From the NCBI GenBank assembly GCA_002344215.1, contig DDSV01000019.1, forward strand, positions 1 to 11,061: a stretch of DNA of 11,061 nt. Reading direction: 5' to 3'. Made by a program: the position numbers and the translations under genes. Every line of letters starts with the position of its first letter. The first letter of the stretch is position 1. The stretch is from Akkermansiaceae bacterium UBA2381 (GTDB lineage Bacteria > Verrucomicrobiota > Verrucomicrobiia > Verrucomicrobiales > DEV007). Positions 1 through 6,587 of this stretch are shown here, piece after piece. The notes under the pieces are model-generated. The model did no database searches and was not told the origin of the DNA. It saw only the letters and a program-made list of their open reading frames with translations.

Positions 1-1012
1 GACCAACACGATGCCGCAGTGGGCCGGTTCATGCTGGTATTACCTGCGTTACTGCGACGCACGGAACACGGACCGTTTCATGACCCGCGAGGCCGAAGAC
101 TACTGGCTGGGCAAAAACGGCAAGCCGGGCGGCGTCGATCTCTATGTCGGCGGCACCGAGCACGCCGTGCTCCACCTGCTTTATGCGCGGTTCTGGCACA
201 AAGTCCTCTTCGACCTCGGCCATGTCGGAACGCCCGAGCCCTTCCAGAAGCTGGTGAACCAGGGGCTCATCCTCGGCGAGGACGGGCAGAAGATGTCGAA
301 GTCACGCGGCAATGTCGTCAATCCCGACGACGTCGTCGAGGAATACGGGGCCGACTCGCTGCGCCTTTACGAGATGTTTATGGGACCGCTCGAGCAGGTC
401 AAACCCTGGTCAATGAAGGGCGTCGAGGGTGTCTACCGTTTCCTCGCCCGCGTCTGGCGTCTTGTCATGGAGATGAATCAGGAGGGCGATTGGGTTCTCA
501 ATACGAAGCTCACCGATGCTGCCCCTGACAAAGCCACCGACAAGGTGGTTCACGCGACGATAAAAAAGGTCGGCGAGGACATCGAGGCAATGAGTTTCAA
601 CACCGGGATCTCGCAGATGATGGTGTGCACGAACGAGCTTACCAAGCTTGAGGCGGTTCCTGTCTCATCGCTTGTGCTTCTCTTGAAGGTGCTCAACCCC
701 TATGCCCCGCACCTCACCGAGGAACTCAACGCGACCCTCGCGGCCGCCTTTCCTTCGGTTGAGAAAACCGACCTCGCGAACCAGCCATGGCCGGCTTATG
801 AGCCCGCGAAACTCATCGAAGATGAAATCGAGATCGTTCTCCAGGTAAACGGCAAGGTCCGCGACAAGATGTTTGTCGCCAACGGTGCCTCGAACGAGGA
901 GGTCGAGAAGCTCGCCCTTGAGAGCGATAAGGTGAAGTCCTTCACCGAAGGCCTCACCATCCGGAAGGTCATCGTGGTGCCGGGTCGGCTTGTCAACGTG
1001 GTGGCGAATTGA
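1..1012 (+). CDS. leuS: Leucyl-tRNA synthetase, C-terminal part (5' end outside window)
   Basis: Cytoplasmic class Ia aminoacyl-tRNA synthetase that charges tRNA-Leu with leucine using ATP. The reading frame is already open at base 2, so the gene continues to the left; about 336 residues are visible of the roughly 800-870 usual for the family. Recognisable blocks are MPQWAGSCWYYLRY at 11-52, the GGTEHAVLHLLYARFWHK core, the KMSKS loop exactly conserved at 290-304, and GADSLRLYEMFMGP. These are followed by the helical anticodon-binding domain and the C-terminal extension with VNGKVRDK and RKVIVVPGRLVNVV. Only about ten residues separate NQGLILGE from KMSKS, so the large leucine-specific insertion found before KMSKS in E. 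coli LeuRS is absent and this is the compact Bacillus-like form. The HIGH motif and editing domain lie outside the window. The TGA stop at 1010-1012 is followed directly by a hairpin-rich element. Confidence 0.97.
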   Translation, partial: TNTMPQWAGSCWYYLRYCDARNTDRFMTREAEDYWLGKNGKPGGVDLYVGGTEHAVLHLLYARFWHKVLFDLGHVGTPEPFQKLVNQGLILGEDGQKMSKSRGNVVNPDDVVEEYGADSLRLYEMFMGPLEQVKPWSMKGVEGVYRFLARVWRLVMEMNQEGDWVLNTKLTDAAPDKATDKVVHATIKKVGEDIEAMSFNTGISQMMVCTNELTKLEAVPVSSLVLLLKVLNPYAPHLTEELNATLAAAFPSVEKTDLANQPWPAYEPAKLIEDEIEIVLQVNGKVRDKMFVANGASNEEVEKLALESDKVKSFTEGLTIRKVIVVPGRLVNVVAN

Positions 1013-1020
1013 GATGCCCC

Positions 1021-1109
1021 TCCGGGCGGCAAGCGGGGCGCTTGCCCTACAAAGTGTCGCAAGGTCGACACCGATTTGTAGGGCGGCCGCTCCGGCGGCC
1101 GATTCCGGA
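1021..1109. repeat. Three-hairpin palindromic (REP-like) element
   Basis: Three perfect or near-perfect stem-loops are packed into 89 bases. Hairpin 1 has arms 1028-1035 (GGCAAGCG) and 1039-1046 (CGCTTGCC). Hairpin 2 has an outer stem of 10 bp (1044-1053 with 1075-1084) enclosing GTGTCG (1054-1059) and CGACAC (1066-1071), with a 3-base bulge at 1072-1074. Hairpin 3 has arms 1084-1090 (CGGCCGC) and 1095-1101 (GCGGCCG). Short outer arms TCCGG (1021-1025) and CCGGA (1105-1109) could close the whole into a cloverleaf. There is no T-run after any stem, so it is not a standard intrinsic terminator, although it may still stabilise or end the leuS transcript. The architecture and intergenic location resemble REP/BIME-type interspersed elements; repetition in the genome is inferred and no second copy was found in this window. 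Confidence 0.7.
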
Positions 1110-1144
1110 ACCCAACCCTGTTGCCCCATCGACCCAACCCTGTT
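1110..1144. repeat. 13-bp direct repeat upstream of the nucleoid-associated protein gene
   Basis: The 13-mer ACCCAACCCTGTT occurs at 1110-1122 and again at 1132-1144, with a period of 22 bp. It ends 12 bases before the chosen start codon of the next gene. It may be a short duplication at the edge of the palindromic element or a pair of protein-binding half-sites about two helical turns apart. A weak promoter-like pair (TTGCCC 1121-1126, 17-bp spacer, TAGGCT 1144-1149) overlaps it. The -10 match is poor, so I do not call a promoter. Confidence 0.55.
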
Positions 1145-1156
1145 AGGCTGCGACCC

Positions 1157-2218
1157 ATGTCACTTGTTCTCAATTTTCGAAACGCCAAGCTCGCCGCGAT
1201 GTCCCTCGCGAAGGTGGGCAATCCGGTGCGTAATGAACCCTTCCAAACCTCGCAGTCGCTCTGTCGCTTCAAGGACGAGGAGGCGGAGCTGCTCACCCAT
1301 TGTTTCCTGAAGTCCTTCCGTGCCCTTGAGTTACATCAGTTTTTCCATCACACCTCGCTCGAGAGCAATGAGCTCTACGCCTACGCGGCGAAGATTTTCG
1401 AGAACAACGACACTCTCCTCGAACAGGGCGCGATGATCGCCCGTCATCTCCATGCCAAGTCGAATCATCCGAACATCAAGTCGGGCGATCTCTGTGTGGC
1501 GCTTATCAACCACATCGGTGTCTCAGGTGAACCGGTCCAGGCCATCAGCATCGTGAAATCGGAGAGCAAGGTTCCCTTTCTCCAGATCTCGGAGCGCGAC
1601 GGTGACCTCGTCCTGACGACGGAGCAGGGCATCTATCCGGACAAGATCGACAAAGGCTGCCTCATCCTCAATCATGGAAAGGCGGATGGCTTTTCGGTTT
1701 ACCTCTTCGACAAGAGCGGGGGCAATACCCTGTTCTGGGTCCGCGACTTCATCGGGGCAAAACCGGTCACGAGCGATGACTACCTCACCCGGCGCTATTC
1801 CGAGCTTTGTGTCGCCTTCGCAGAACGCGGACTGCCCGAAGACACCCGCCAGGAGGAGCGAATGGAAGTCGCGAGCCGGGCGGTCAATTACCTGAAGGCC
1901 GCCGATGAGTTCGTTCTCGACGATTTTCAGACTCACGCCCTCGTCAAACCTGAGCGCATCGCTCAGTTTGAGGCGTTCAAGGTCGATTACGAAGAGGAAA
2001 AGGGTCAGCCTCTCCAGGAAAAGTTCTCGGTTTCCAAAAAAGAAGCGGAGAAAGCCGGCAACCGCCTCAAGAGCCGGATGAAACTCGACGTCGGGGTCGA
2101 ACTGAAGTTCTCCTCAGGCTTCGTGCATCAGGCCGCGAACTTTATGGAGCGAGGCCATGATGAGGAACGGCGCATGGAGTTTGTGAAGATCTACTTCCAC
2201 AAGGAAGAGCCCGTTTAA
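1157..2218 (+). CDS. Nucleoid-associated protein, NdpA/YejK (37-kDa) family
   Basis: 353-residue cytoplasmic protein matching the 37-kDa nucleoid-associated family (PF04245) along its length. The N-terminus has NFRNAKLAAMSLAKVGN. A helical part follows with ALELHQFFHHTSLESNELY, AAKIFEN and ARHLHAKSNHPNIKSGDL. Next are a beta-rich middle with DGDLVLTTEQGIYPDKIDKGCLI and a DFIGAKPVTSDDYLTRRYSELCVAF segment, and finally a charged C-terminal domain. It is closer to the longer form (about 340-350 residues) common in Bacteroidota than to E. coli YejK. Family members bind nucleoid DNA, but the biochemical role is poorly defined. I chose ATG 1157 because upstream codons of the frame run through the direct repeat and would need a TTG start at 1121. 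No Shine-Dalgarno site is visible. The TAA stop abuts the sufD stop on the opposite strand with no spacer. Confidence 0.82.
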   Translation: MSLVLNFRNAKLAAMSLAKVGNPVRNEPFQTSQSLCRFKDEEAELLTHCFLKSFRALELHQFFHHTSLESNELYAYAAKIFENNDTLLEQGAMIARHLHAKSNHPNIKSGDLCVALINHIGVSGEPVQAISIVKSESKVPFLQISERDGDLVLTTEQGIYPDKIDKGCLILNHGKADGFSVYLFDKSGGNTLFWVRDFIGAKPVTSDDYLTRRYSELCVAFAERGLPEDTRQEERMEVASRAVNYLKAADEFVLDDFQTHALVKPERIAQFEAFKVDYEEEKGQPLQEKFSVSKKEAEKAGNRLKSRMKLDVGVELKFSSGFVHQAANFMERGHDEERRMEFVKIYFHKEEPV

Positions 2219-3583
2219 TCAAGCATCCTCGTCGAGCTTCGCAAACTTCCGTTCAACCTCGGTGAAGAGGTATTGCTTCAGTTCATCACCCTCGAGTTTC
2301 TCGATCGATTCATTGAGGAATCCGAGGCTGATGATCTTGCGGGCGTCGTCGGCAGGAATACCACGAGCCTGAAGATAGAAGATCTCTTCGTCACTGATCT
2401 GGCCTGAGGTCGATCCATGTGAGCATTTCACCTGATCGGCGTCGATCTCGAGACCGGGCATGGAATTGGCTTCGGCTTCCTCGCTGCCGAGGAGATTGCG
2501 GCAGGTCTGGAACGAATCGGTGTGATGGGCGCCGGGCTTCACGTGGATGAGCCCCGAGAAAATCGTGCGCGATTTGTTGTAGAGGGCATTCTTGAAAAAG
2601 AGATCGCTCGTGGTGTGCTGCGCCTCGTGCGACTGCAGGGTGCGTTGATCGTACTCCTGAATTCCGTTGGCGAGGTTTGCGCTGAAGATCTGGCAATCAG
2701 CGCCCTTGTCCGTCATGCGATTGAGCGACTCGTTGCGAACCCAGGCAGCCCCGAGATTGATGAAGCCCACCTTCACCGAGGCATCGCGTCCGGCGCGGGT
2801 GTTGTTGATCTGGACATGCTTCGCGCCGTTGTCGCTGAGATTCTGGAGCGAAACATACTGGATCTTTCCGCCGCGATCGGCAATGAGATCGACCACTCCG
2901 ACTGTCAGGGTCTGCTCGGACTCGGCGATGGATTCGAAGATATCGACGACGGAGACCGCAGCATTGTCCTCGGCGACCACGAGCGTATGGGGGAAGATGA
3001 GCTGCCCCTCACCTCCGCTGAAGTGATGGACGAGGACGGGTTTGTCACTGACACAGCCCTTCGGGAAATGAACAAAAAGTCCGCTGAGGGTCGCGGCACC
3101 ATGGAGCGCGGCAAACTTGTCTCCACCGAGCGTCTGCGTCTCCTGAAGAAAATGTCCGCGGATAAGATCACCGTGGGCGGCGAGAGCTTCATTGAGAGGA
3201 AGACAAATCGCCCCGGCCGGGAGATCGGCGATCTCGGAATGGATGAGCCGGTTGTTCGCGAAGACAAAATGCGCCGAAAAGTCTGCCGGTCGATTTGCTT
3301 TTGCACGCGCCACGAGGCTCGCGGGATCCGACGCGGGAGCGGCAGTGGCGAGGTCGGCGAAGCGGATCATTTTCAAGTCGGCGAAACGCCAGTGCTGATT
3401 CGTCCGTGTCGGGACGGGCAGCTCGTTAAAGCGCTCCCACGATTTTTGCTGAAGCTCGCGATACCAGGCTGGAGTCGCGGCGGCCGGTGCAGCATCGGAT
3501 TCAGTAAGAGGAGGGTTCGAAAGCCAGACTTCAGTCGGCTCGAGAGTAATCGTTTCCTCCATAGGCGTAAGGACAATAGACAT
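2219..3583 (-). CDS. sufD: Fe-S cluster assembly protein SufD
   Basis: 454-residue SufB/SufD-family scaffold subunit. With SufB and SufC it forms the SufBC2D complex that assembles Fe-S clusters in the cytoplasm. The N-terminal helical part includes WYRELQQKSWERFNELPVP and the SufD-like WRFADLK. A parallel beta-helix core follows, with LHGAATLSGLFVHFPKG and ARGIPADDARKIISLGF near the C-terminus. The signature KCSHGSTSGQISDEEIFYL places a conserved His at residue 389, matching the functionally important SufD His (H360 in E. coli). It lacks the NNTECD cysteine segment that marks SufB, so the assignment as SufD is firm. It is the last gene of the operon, 56 bp after sufB. ATG 3583 is taken as the start, but ATG 3562 (residue 8) is also possible because neither has a clear Shine-Dalgarno site; the upstream spacer is pyrimidine-rich on the coding strand. 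Confidence 0.95.
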   Translation of the reverse strand: MSIVLTPMEETITLEPTEVWLSNPPLTESDAAPAAATPAWYRELQQKSWERFNELPVPTRTNQHWRFADLKMIRFADLATAAPASDPASLVARAKANRPADFSAHFVFANNRLIHSEIADLPAGAICLPLNEALAAHGDLIRGHFLQETQTLGGDKFAALHGAATLSGLFVHFPKGCVSDKPVLVHHFSGGEGQLIFPHTLVVAEDNAAVSVVDIFESIAESEQTLTVGVVDLIADRGGKIQYVSLQNLSDNGAKHVQINNTRAGRDASVKVGFINLGAAWVRNESLNRMTDKGADCQIFSANLANGIQEYDQRTLQSHEAQHTTSDLFFKNALYNKSRTIFSGLIHVKPGAHHTDSFQTCRNLLGSEEAEANSMPGLEIDADQVKCSHGSTSGQISDEEIFYLQARGIPADDARKIISLGFLNESIEKLEGDELKQYLFTEVERKFAKLDEDA

Positions 3584-3639
3584 CGGACTGGAAAAAGAAG
3601 TAGAGAAGTGAAGAAGTAGAGTAGCAGAGAAATCTCAGA
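3584..3639 (-). promoter_or_regulatory. Pyrimidine-rich sufB-sufD spacer with a 10-bp direct repeat
   Basis: On the + strand the 10-mer AGAAGTAGAG occurs at 3596-3605 and 3612-3621 (period 16). On the coding strand this gives a C/U-rich leader running almost to the sufD ATG, with no Shine-Dalgarno motif. Such tracts can act as S1-type ribosome-loading sites; that function is inference. No hairpin or promoter is evident here. Confidence 0.35.
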
Positions 3640-5055
3640 TCAGCCGACGCTGCCTTCCATTTCCATGTCGATGAGGCGTTTCAACTCGACGCTGTATTCC
3701 ATCGGGAACTCGCGGACAAGGTCGTTGACGAATCCGTTCACGCTGAGGCTCATCGCCTCACCTTCGCTGAGGCCGCGCTGCTTCATGTAGAAGATCTGGT
3801 CTTCGCTGACCTGGCTCACACTCGCCTCGTGCTGGGTCGCATGCTGATTGCCGCGCACAGTGATGGCCGGATAGGTGTCGGTGCGGCTGCTCGAATTGAT
3901 GAGGAGGGCATCGCACTCGGTGTTGTTCTTGCAACCCTTGAGGTGCCTGGGAATGTGGACCTGCCCGCGGTAGGTCGATTGGCCCGTGCCCACGGAGATG
4001 GATTTGGCAACGATGTTCGAAGTTGTCTCGTCGGCGGCGTGGATCATCTTCGCACCGGTGTCCTGGTGCTGGCCGTTGTTGGACAGCGCGATGGAGATGA
4101 CTTCGCCGCGAGCTTTGCGACCTTTCATGATGACGCCGGGATACTTCATCGTGAGACGCGATCCGATGTTGCAGTCAATCCAGCGGATCTCCGCATTTTC
4201 GTGGGCGATGCCCCGCTTTGTCACGAGGTTAAAGACGTTGTTCGACCAGTTCTGCACGGTGATGTATTGGATCTTCGCGTCTTTCATCGCGACGAGCTCG
4301 ACAACGGCGCTGTGGAGCGTCGCAGTTTCGAACTTCGGCGCGGTACAGCCCTCCATGTAGGTGACCTCGGCGCCCTCGTCGACGATGATGAGAGTGCGCT
4401 CGAACTGGCCGAAGTTTTCCGCATTGATTCGGAAGTAGGCCTGGAGCGGATGTTTCACCTTCACGCCGGGGGGCACGTAGATGAAGCTGCCTCCTGAAAA
4501 GACGGCGCTGTTGAGAGCGGAGAATTTGTTGTCGCCCGTCGGGATGACCTTGCCGAACCACTTGCGGAAGATCTCGGGATGCTCGCGGAGTCCCTCGGTC
4601 GAGTTGACGAAAATAACGCCCTCTTTCGTGAGCTCCTCTTTCACATTGGAGTAGGCCGCCTCGCTGTCGAACTGGGCCTCGACCCCGGCAAGGAATTTGC
4701 GCTCTTTCTCGGGGATACCGAGACGCTCGAAGGTTTTCTTAACATCGTCAGGGACCTCGTCCCAGTTCCGGGTCGGGGTCTGGCCTTTGGAAAGGTAATA
4801 ACGGATGTCGTTGAAGATGATGTTCTCGAGGTCCTTGCTCGCCCAGTGGGTCGGCATGGGCTTGGCAAAAAAGACTTTGAGCGCCTTGTGGCGGAATTCA
4901 CGAATCCACTCGGCTTCGCCCTTGATGTTCGAGATGTAATCGACGGTCCCCTCGTTGAGACCGTAGCCCGCGTCATGGGCATAGTCCTCGGGGTAGGAGA
5001 AGTTGCCTTCGTCCTGATCGATGTTGACCGCTTCGAGTGTTGCGCTGTCTGGCAT
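3640..5055 (-). CDS. sufB: Fe-S cluster assembly scaffold SufB
   Basis: 471-residue SufB, the subunit of SufBC2D on which sulfur is received and the cluster is built. The sequence follows the family throughout, including FAKPMPTHW, KTFERLGIPEKERKFLAGV, GVIFVNSTEGLREHP, KFSALNSAVFSGGSFIYVPPGV and TYMEGCTAPKF. In CKNNTECDALLI the Cys of ECDALL is residue 381, 91 residues from the C-terminus, the same distance as the essential Cys405 in E. coli SufB. The nearby QHEASVSQ gives His409 and Glu410 in the region that contributes cluster ligands. It is slightly shorter than E. coli SufB (495). The gene lies 32 bp after sufC and has a reasonable ribosome site: the coding strand reads GGGAAGGAAACATC before the ATG. 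It is the best SD match in the operon. Confidence 0.98.
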   Translation of the reverse strand: MPDSATLEAVNIDQDEGNFSYPEDYAHDAGYGLNEGTVDYISNIKGEAEWIREFRHKALKVFFAKPMPTHWASKDLENIIFNDIRYYLSKGQTPTRNWDEVPDDVKKTFERLGIPEKERKFLAGVEAQFDSEAAYSNVKEELTKEGVIFVNSTEGLREHPEIFRKWFGKVIPTGDNKFSALNSAVFSGGSFIYVPPGVKVKHPLQAYFRINAENFGQFERTLIIVDEGAEVTYMEGCTAPKFETATLHSAVVELVAMKDAKIQYITVQNWSNNVFNLVTKRGIAHENAEIRWIDCNIGSRLTMKYPGVIMKGRKARGEVISIALSNNGQHQDTGAKMIHAADETTSNIVAKSISVGTGQSTYRGQVHIPRHLKGCKNNTECDALLINSSSRTDTYPAITVRGNQHATQHEASVSQVSEDQIFYMKQRGLSEGEAMSLSVNGFVNDLVREFPMEYSVELKRLIDMEMEGSVG

Positions 5056-5087
5056 GATGTTTCCTTCCCTCTTCTCAATCTCCGATC

Positions 5088-5846
5088 TCAGGCTGGCACG
5101 AGTTCTTTCGTGACCCAGTCATATCCTTTCTCCTCAAGCTCCAAAGCAAGATCTTTTCCTCCGGTTTTGATGATGCGTCCGTCAAACATGACGTGGACGA
5201 CGTCGGGAACGATGTAGTCGAGAAGGCGCTGATAATGAGTGATGATGAGAAATCCCCGCTCGGGTGAACGCATCGAGTTAACCCCCTGAGCCACAATTTT
5301 GAGAGCATCGATGTCGAGACCGGAGTCGGTTTCGTCAAGCACGGCATACTTCGGCTCAAGCATCATCATCTGGAGGATCTCGTTGCGCTTTTTCTCTCCT
5401 CCGGAAAAGCCTTCGTTCACGGAACGGCCGGTGAACTTTCGGTCCATCCCGAGCTCGTCCATCTTGAGATACATCTCCTTGTAGAAGGCAACCGCATCGA
5501 CTTCCTCACCTTTGGGGAGCCGGGCCTGACGGGCGGCACGGAGGAAGTTCGCGTTACTGACGCCCGGAATCTCGTGGGGATACTGGAAGGCGAGGAAGAA
5601 CCCGGCGCGGGAGCGTTCGTCGATTGCAAGCTCGAGCAAATTGATGTCGTCGAGCATGACAGTGCCCTCCGTCACGGTGTAGGCCTCGTGGCCGGCCATT
5701 ACCTTGGAAAGGGTCGATTTGCCTGAACCGTTCGGACCCATGATGGCATGGACTTCACCCTTCGGGACTTCGAGGGTAAGGCCTTTTAGGATTTCAGTGC
5801 CATCGACGGTGGCGTGCAGGTTTTCAATTTTCAGTGACTGACTCAT
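5088..5846 (-). CDS. sufC: Fe-S cluster assembly ATPase SufC
   Basis: 252-residue ABC-type ATPase that powers the SufB-SufD scaffold. All nucleotide-binding motifs are intact: Walker A GPNGSGKS at residues 37-44, Q-loop Gln88 in AFQYP, ABC signature SGGEKKR at 148-154, Walker B YAVLDETDSGLD at about 167-178 with its D-loop, and switch His204 in ITHY. There is no membrane domain, as expected for soluble SufC. The phrase NEGFSGGEKKRNEILQMM is typical of SufC rather than of transporter ATPases. The gene starts 23 bp after the Fur-family gene and is followed 32 bp later by sufB, so the genes almost certainly share a transcript. No clear Shine-Dalgarno site precedes ATG 5846. Confidence 0.98.
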   Translation of the reverse strand: MSQSLKIENLHATVDGTEILKGLTLEVPKGEVHAIMGPNGSGKSTLSKVMAGHEAYTVTEGTVMLDDINLLELAIDERSRAGFFLAFQYPHEIPGVSNANFLRAARQARLPKGEEVDAVAFYKEMYLKMDELGMDRKFTGRSVNEGFSGGEKKRNEILQMMMLEPKYAVLDETDSGLDIDALKIVAQGVNSMRSPERGFLIITHYQRLLDYIVPDVVHVMFDGRIIKTGGKDLALELEEKGYDWVTKELVPA

Positions 5847-5869
5847 GTTTCAAAAATAGTAGGCGGCAC

Positions 5870-6319
5870 TCAGGAATGGCCGTTCGCCGTGCGGCATTTG
5901 GGGCAGGTGCCGCAGACGCCCTTCATCGCAACATTCATTTCCTCAATCAGGCAACCGGACGGAAGCGCCCAAATTGAGGAGGCATCGGCACCCTTTTCGA
6001 GGCCAATGTCAAAGACCTGATCACATCCGGTGCAGTAAAAATGGGCGTGAGGCTGGAGATTCGGGCAGTAGCGGGAGGCTTCCCGGTCGATATTGACCTG
6101 CTTGATCGCTCCCGCTCCAGTGAGGGTCTCAAGGCAATTGTAGACCGTCGCGAGCGAAATGGAGGGCATGCGCTCCTTTGCCGTGACAAAAACCTCCGAA
6201 GCAGTCGGATGTTTCGGCCCCAAATCGGCGAGGACATCGTAGACTACCTGGCGCTGCTTCGTCATACGAAGCCCGCCGAAGTCACCGGAAGCCTTGGAAA
6301 CTGTCATTTGATCCGCCAT
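5870..6319 (-). CDS. Fur/PerR-family metal-dependent transcriptional regulator
   Basis: 149-residue Fur-superfamily repressor at the head of the suf operon. The winged-helix domain includes RMTKQRQVVYDVLADLG, HPTASEVF and the recognition-helix segment SISLATVYNCLETL. With this start the residue numbers coincide with B. subtilis PerR as I recall them. The structural zinc site is Cys96, Cys99, Cys136 and Cys139, and the regulatory site has His37, His91, His93 and Asp104. The exception is position 85, which is Cys (codon TGC at 6065-6067 read on the minus strand) where PerR has Asp. An extra Cys142 follows the CxxC pair. It may sense iron, peroxide or another metal and probably controls sufCBD and itself. 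Interleaved inverted repeats lie 30-57 bp upstream. No SD is seen; residues 5 and 19 are alternative Met starts, but the PerR numbering supports the first. Confidence 0.93.
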   Translation of the reverse strand: MADQMTVSKASGDFGGLRMTKQRQVVYDVLADLGPKHPTASEVFVTAKERMPSISLATVYNCLETLTGAGAIKQVNIDREASRYCPNLQPHAHFYCTGCDQVFDIGLEKGADASSIWALPSGCLIEEMNVAMKGVCGTCPKCRTANGHS

Positions 6320-6349
6320 CGAGTAAGGTTACGGCACCGATAGCGAAAA

Positions 6350-6377
6350 AGTTCTTTAGATCAAGAACTATTCTAAA
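6350..6377 (-). promoter_or_regulatory. Candidate operator/promoter of the fur-like/suf operon
   Basis: Two interleaved inverted repeats are visible on the + strand. One is AGTTCTT (6350-6356), six bases, then AAGAACT (6363-6369), a perfect 7-6-7 palindrome. The other is TTTAGA (6355-6360), eleven bases, then TCTAAA (6372-6377). Their centres are about 7 bp apart. The stretch is AT-rich within GC-rich DNA and lies 30-58 bp before the regulator's start codon. On the minus strand TAGAAT (6375-6370) is a good -10 candidate, which would place the operator across the transcription start; no convincing -35 is seen. Binding by the adjacent Fur-family protein is inference from position and symmetry, not a match to the canonical Fur or PerR box. 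Confidence 0.5.
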
Positions 6378-6405
6378 TAAGTAGGTTAACGCCCTCCTAA
6401 GCCTG

Positions 6406-6449
6406 CCGATTCCTTTCCATCCCCGGCCCCGGGGGCGAAGAGGATTCGG
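6406..6449. repeat. Imperfect long hairpin in the divergent intergenic region
   Basis: Arms CCGATTCCT (6406-6414) and AGGATTCGG (6441-6449) pair with one T-T mismatch, and an inner stem CCCCG (6421-6425) with CGGGG (6430-6434) closes a 4-base loop. It sits between two divergently transcribed genes, where a terminator would be unexpected, and has no T-run on either strand. It could be a protein-binding palindrome or a 5'-leader structure. The remainder of 6320-6587 holds the operator above and no gene I can support. Confidence 0.4.
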
Positions 6450-6587
6450 GAAGGTTCGCAGCCGTTGCGAAGAAGGGTGAGCCGGTTCGACCTGGCAAAT
6501 CAACGATCTACTGTCCCGACAAGACGGCTCGAACTACCGCGATCGTTTTTCCTTTCTCCCCCCACGGATTTCACCTACCATCCCCGT

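Noticed and set aside
1121..1156. Upstream TTG start for the nucleoid-associated protein
   Set aside because: The extra 12 codons come from the direct repeat and do not resemble the family's N-terminus; ATG 1157 fits.
1013..1156. Intrinsic terminator for leuS
   Set aside because: Strong hairpins are present but none is followed by a T-run, so I describe the region as a palindromic element.
2522..3619. Long (365-codon) open frame on the plus strand opposite sufD
   Set aside because: It is fully antisense to an unmistakable sufD, its translation matches no family I recognise, and such long mirror frames are common in GC-rich DNA.
3829..5217. Plus-strand open frames opposite sufB and sufC
   Set aside because: They are shadows of conserved genes, with no domain, start-site or context support.
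6470..6530. Possible tRNA T-arm around GGTTCGA at about 6483-6489
   Set aside because: The required stem pairs and the C after the T-loop are missing, and no acceptor, D or anticodon arm can be built around it.
6465..6587. Upstream TTG extension of the DUF4159 protein by 41 residues
   Set aside because: It would place a basic, low-complexity stretch ahead of a clear signal peptide; ATG 6588 is the better start.
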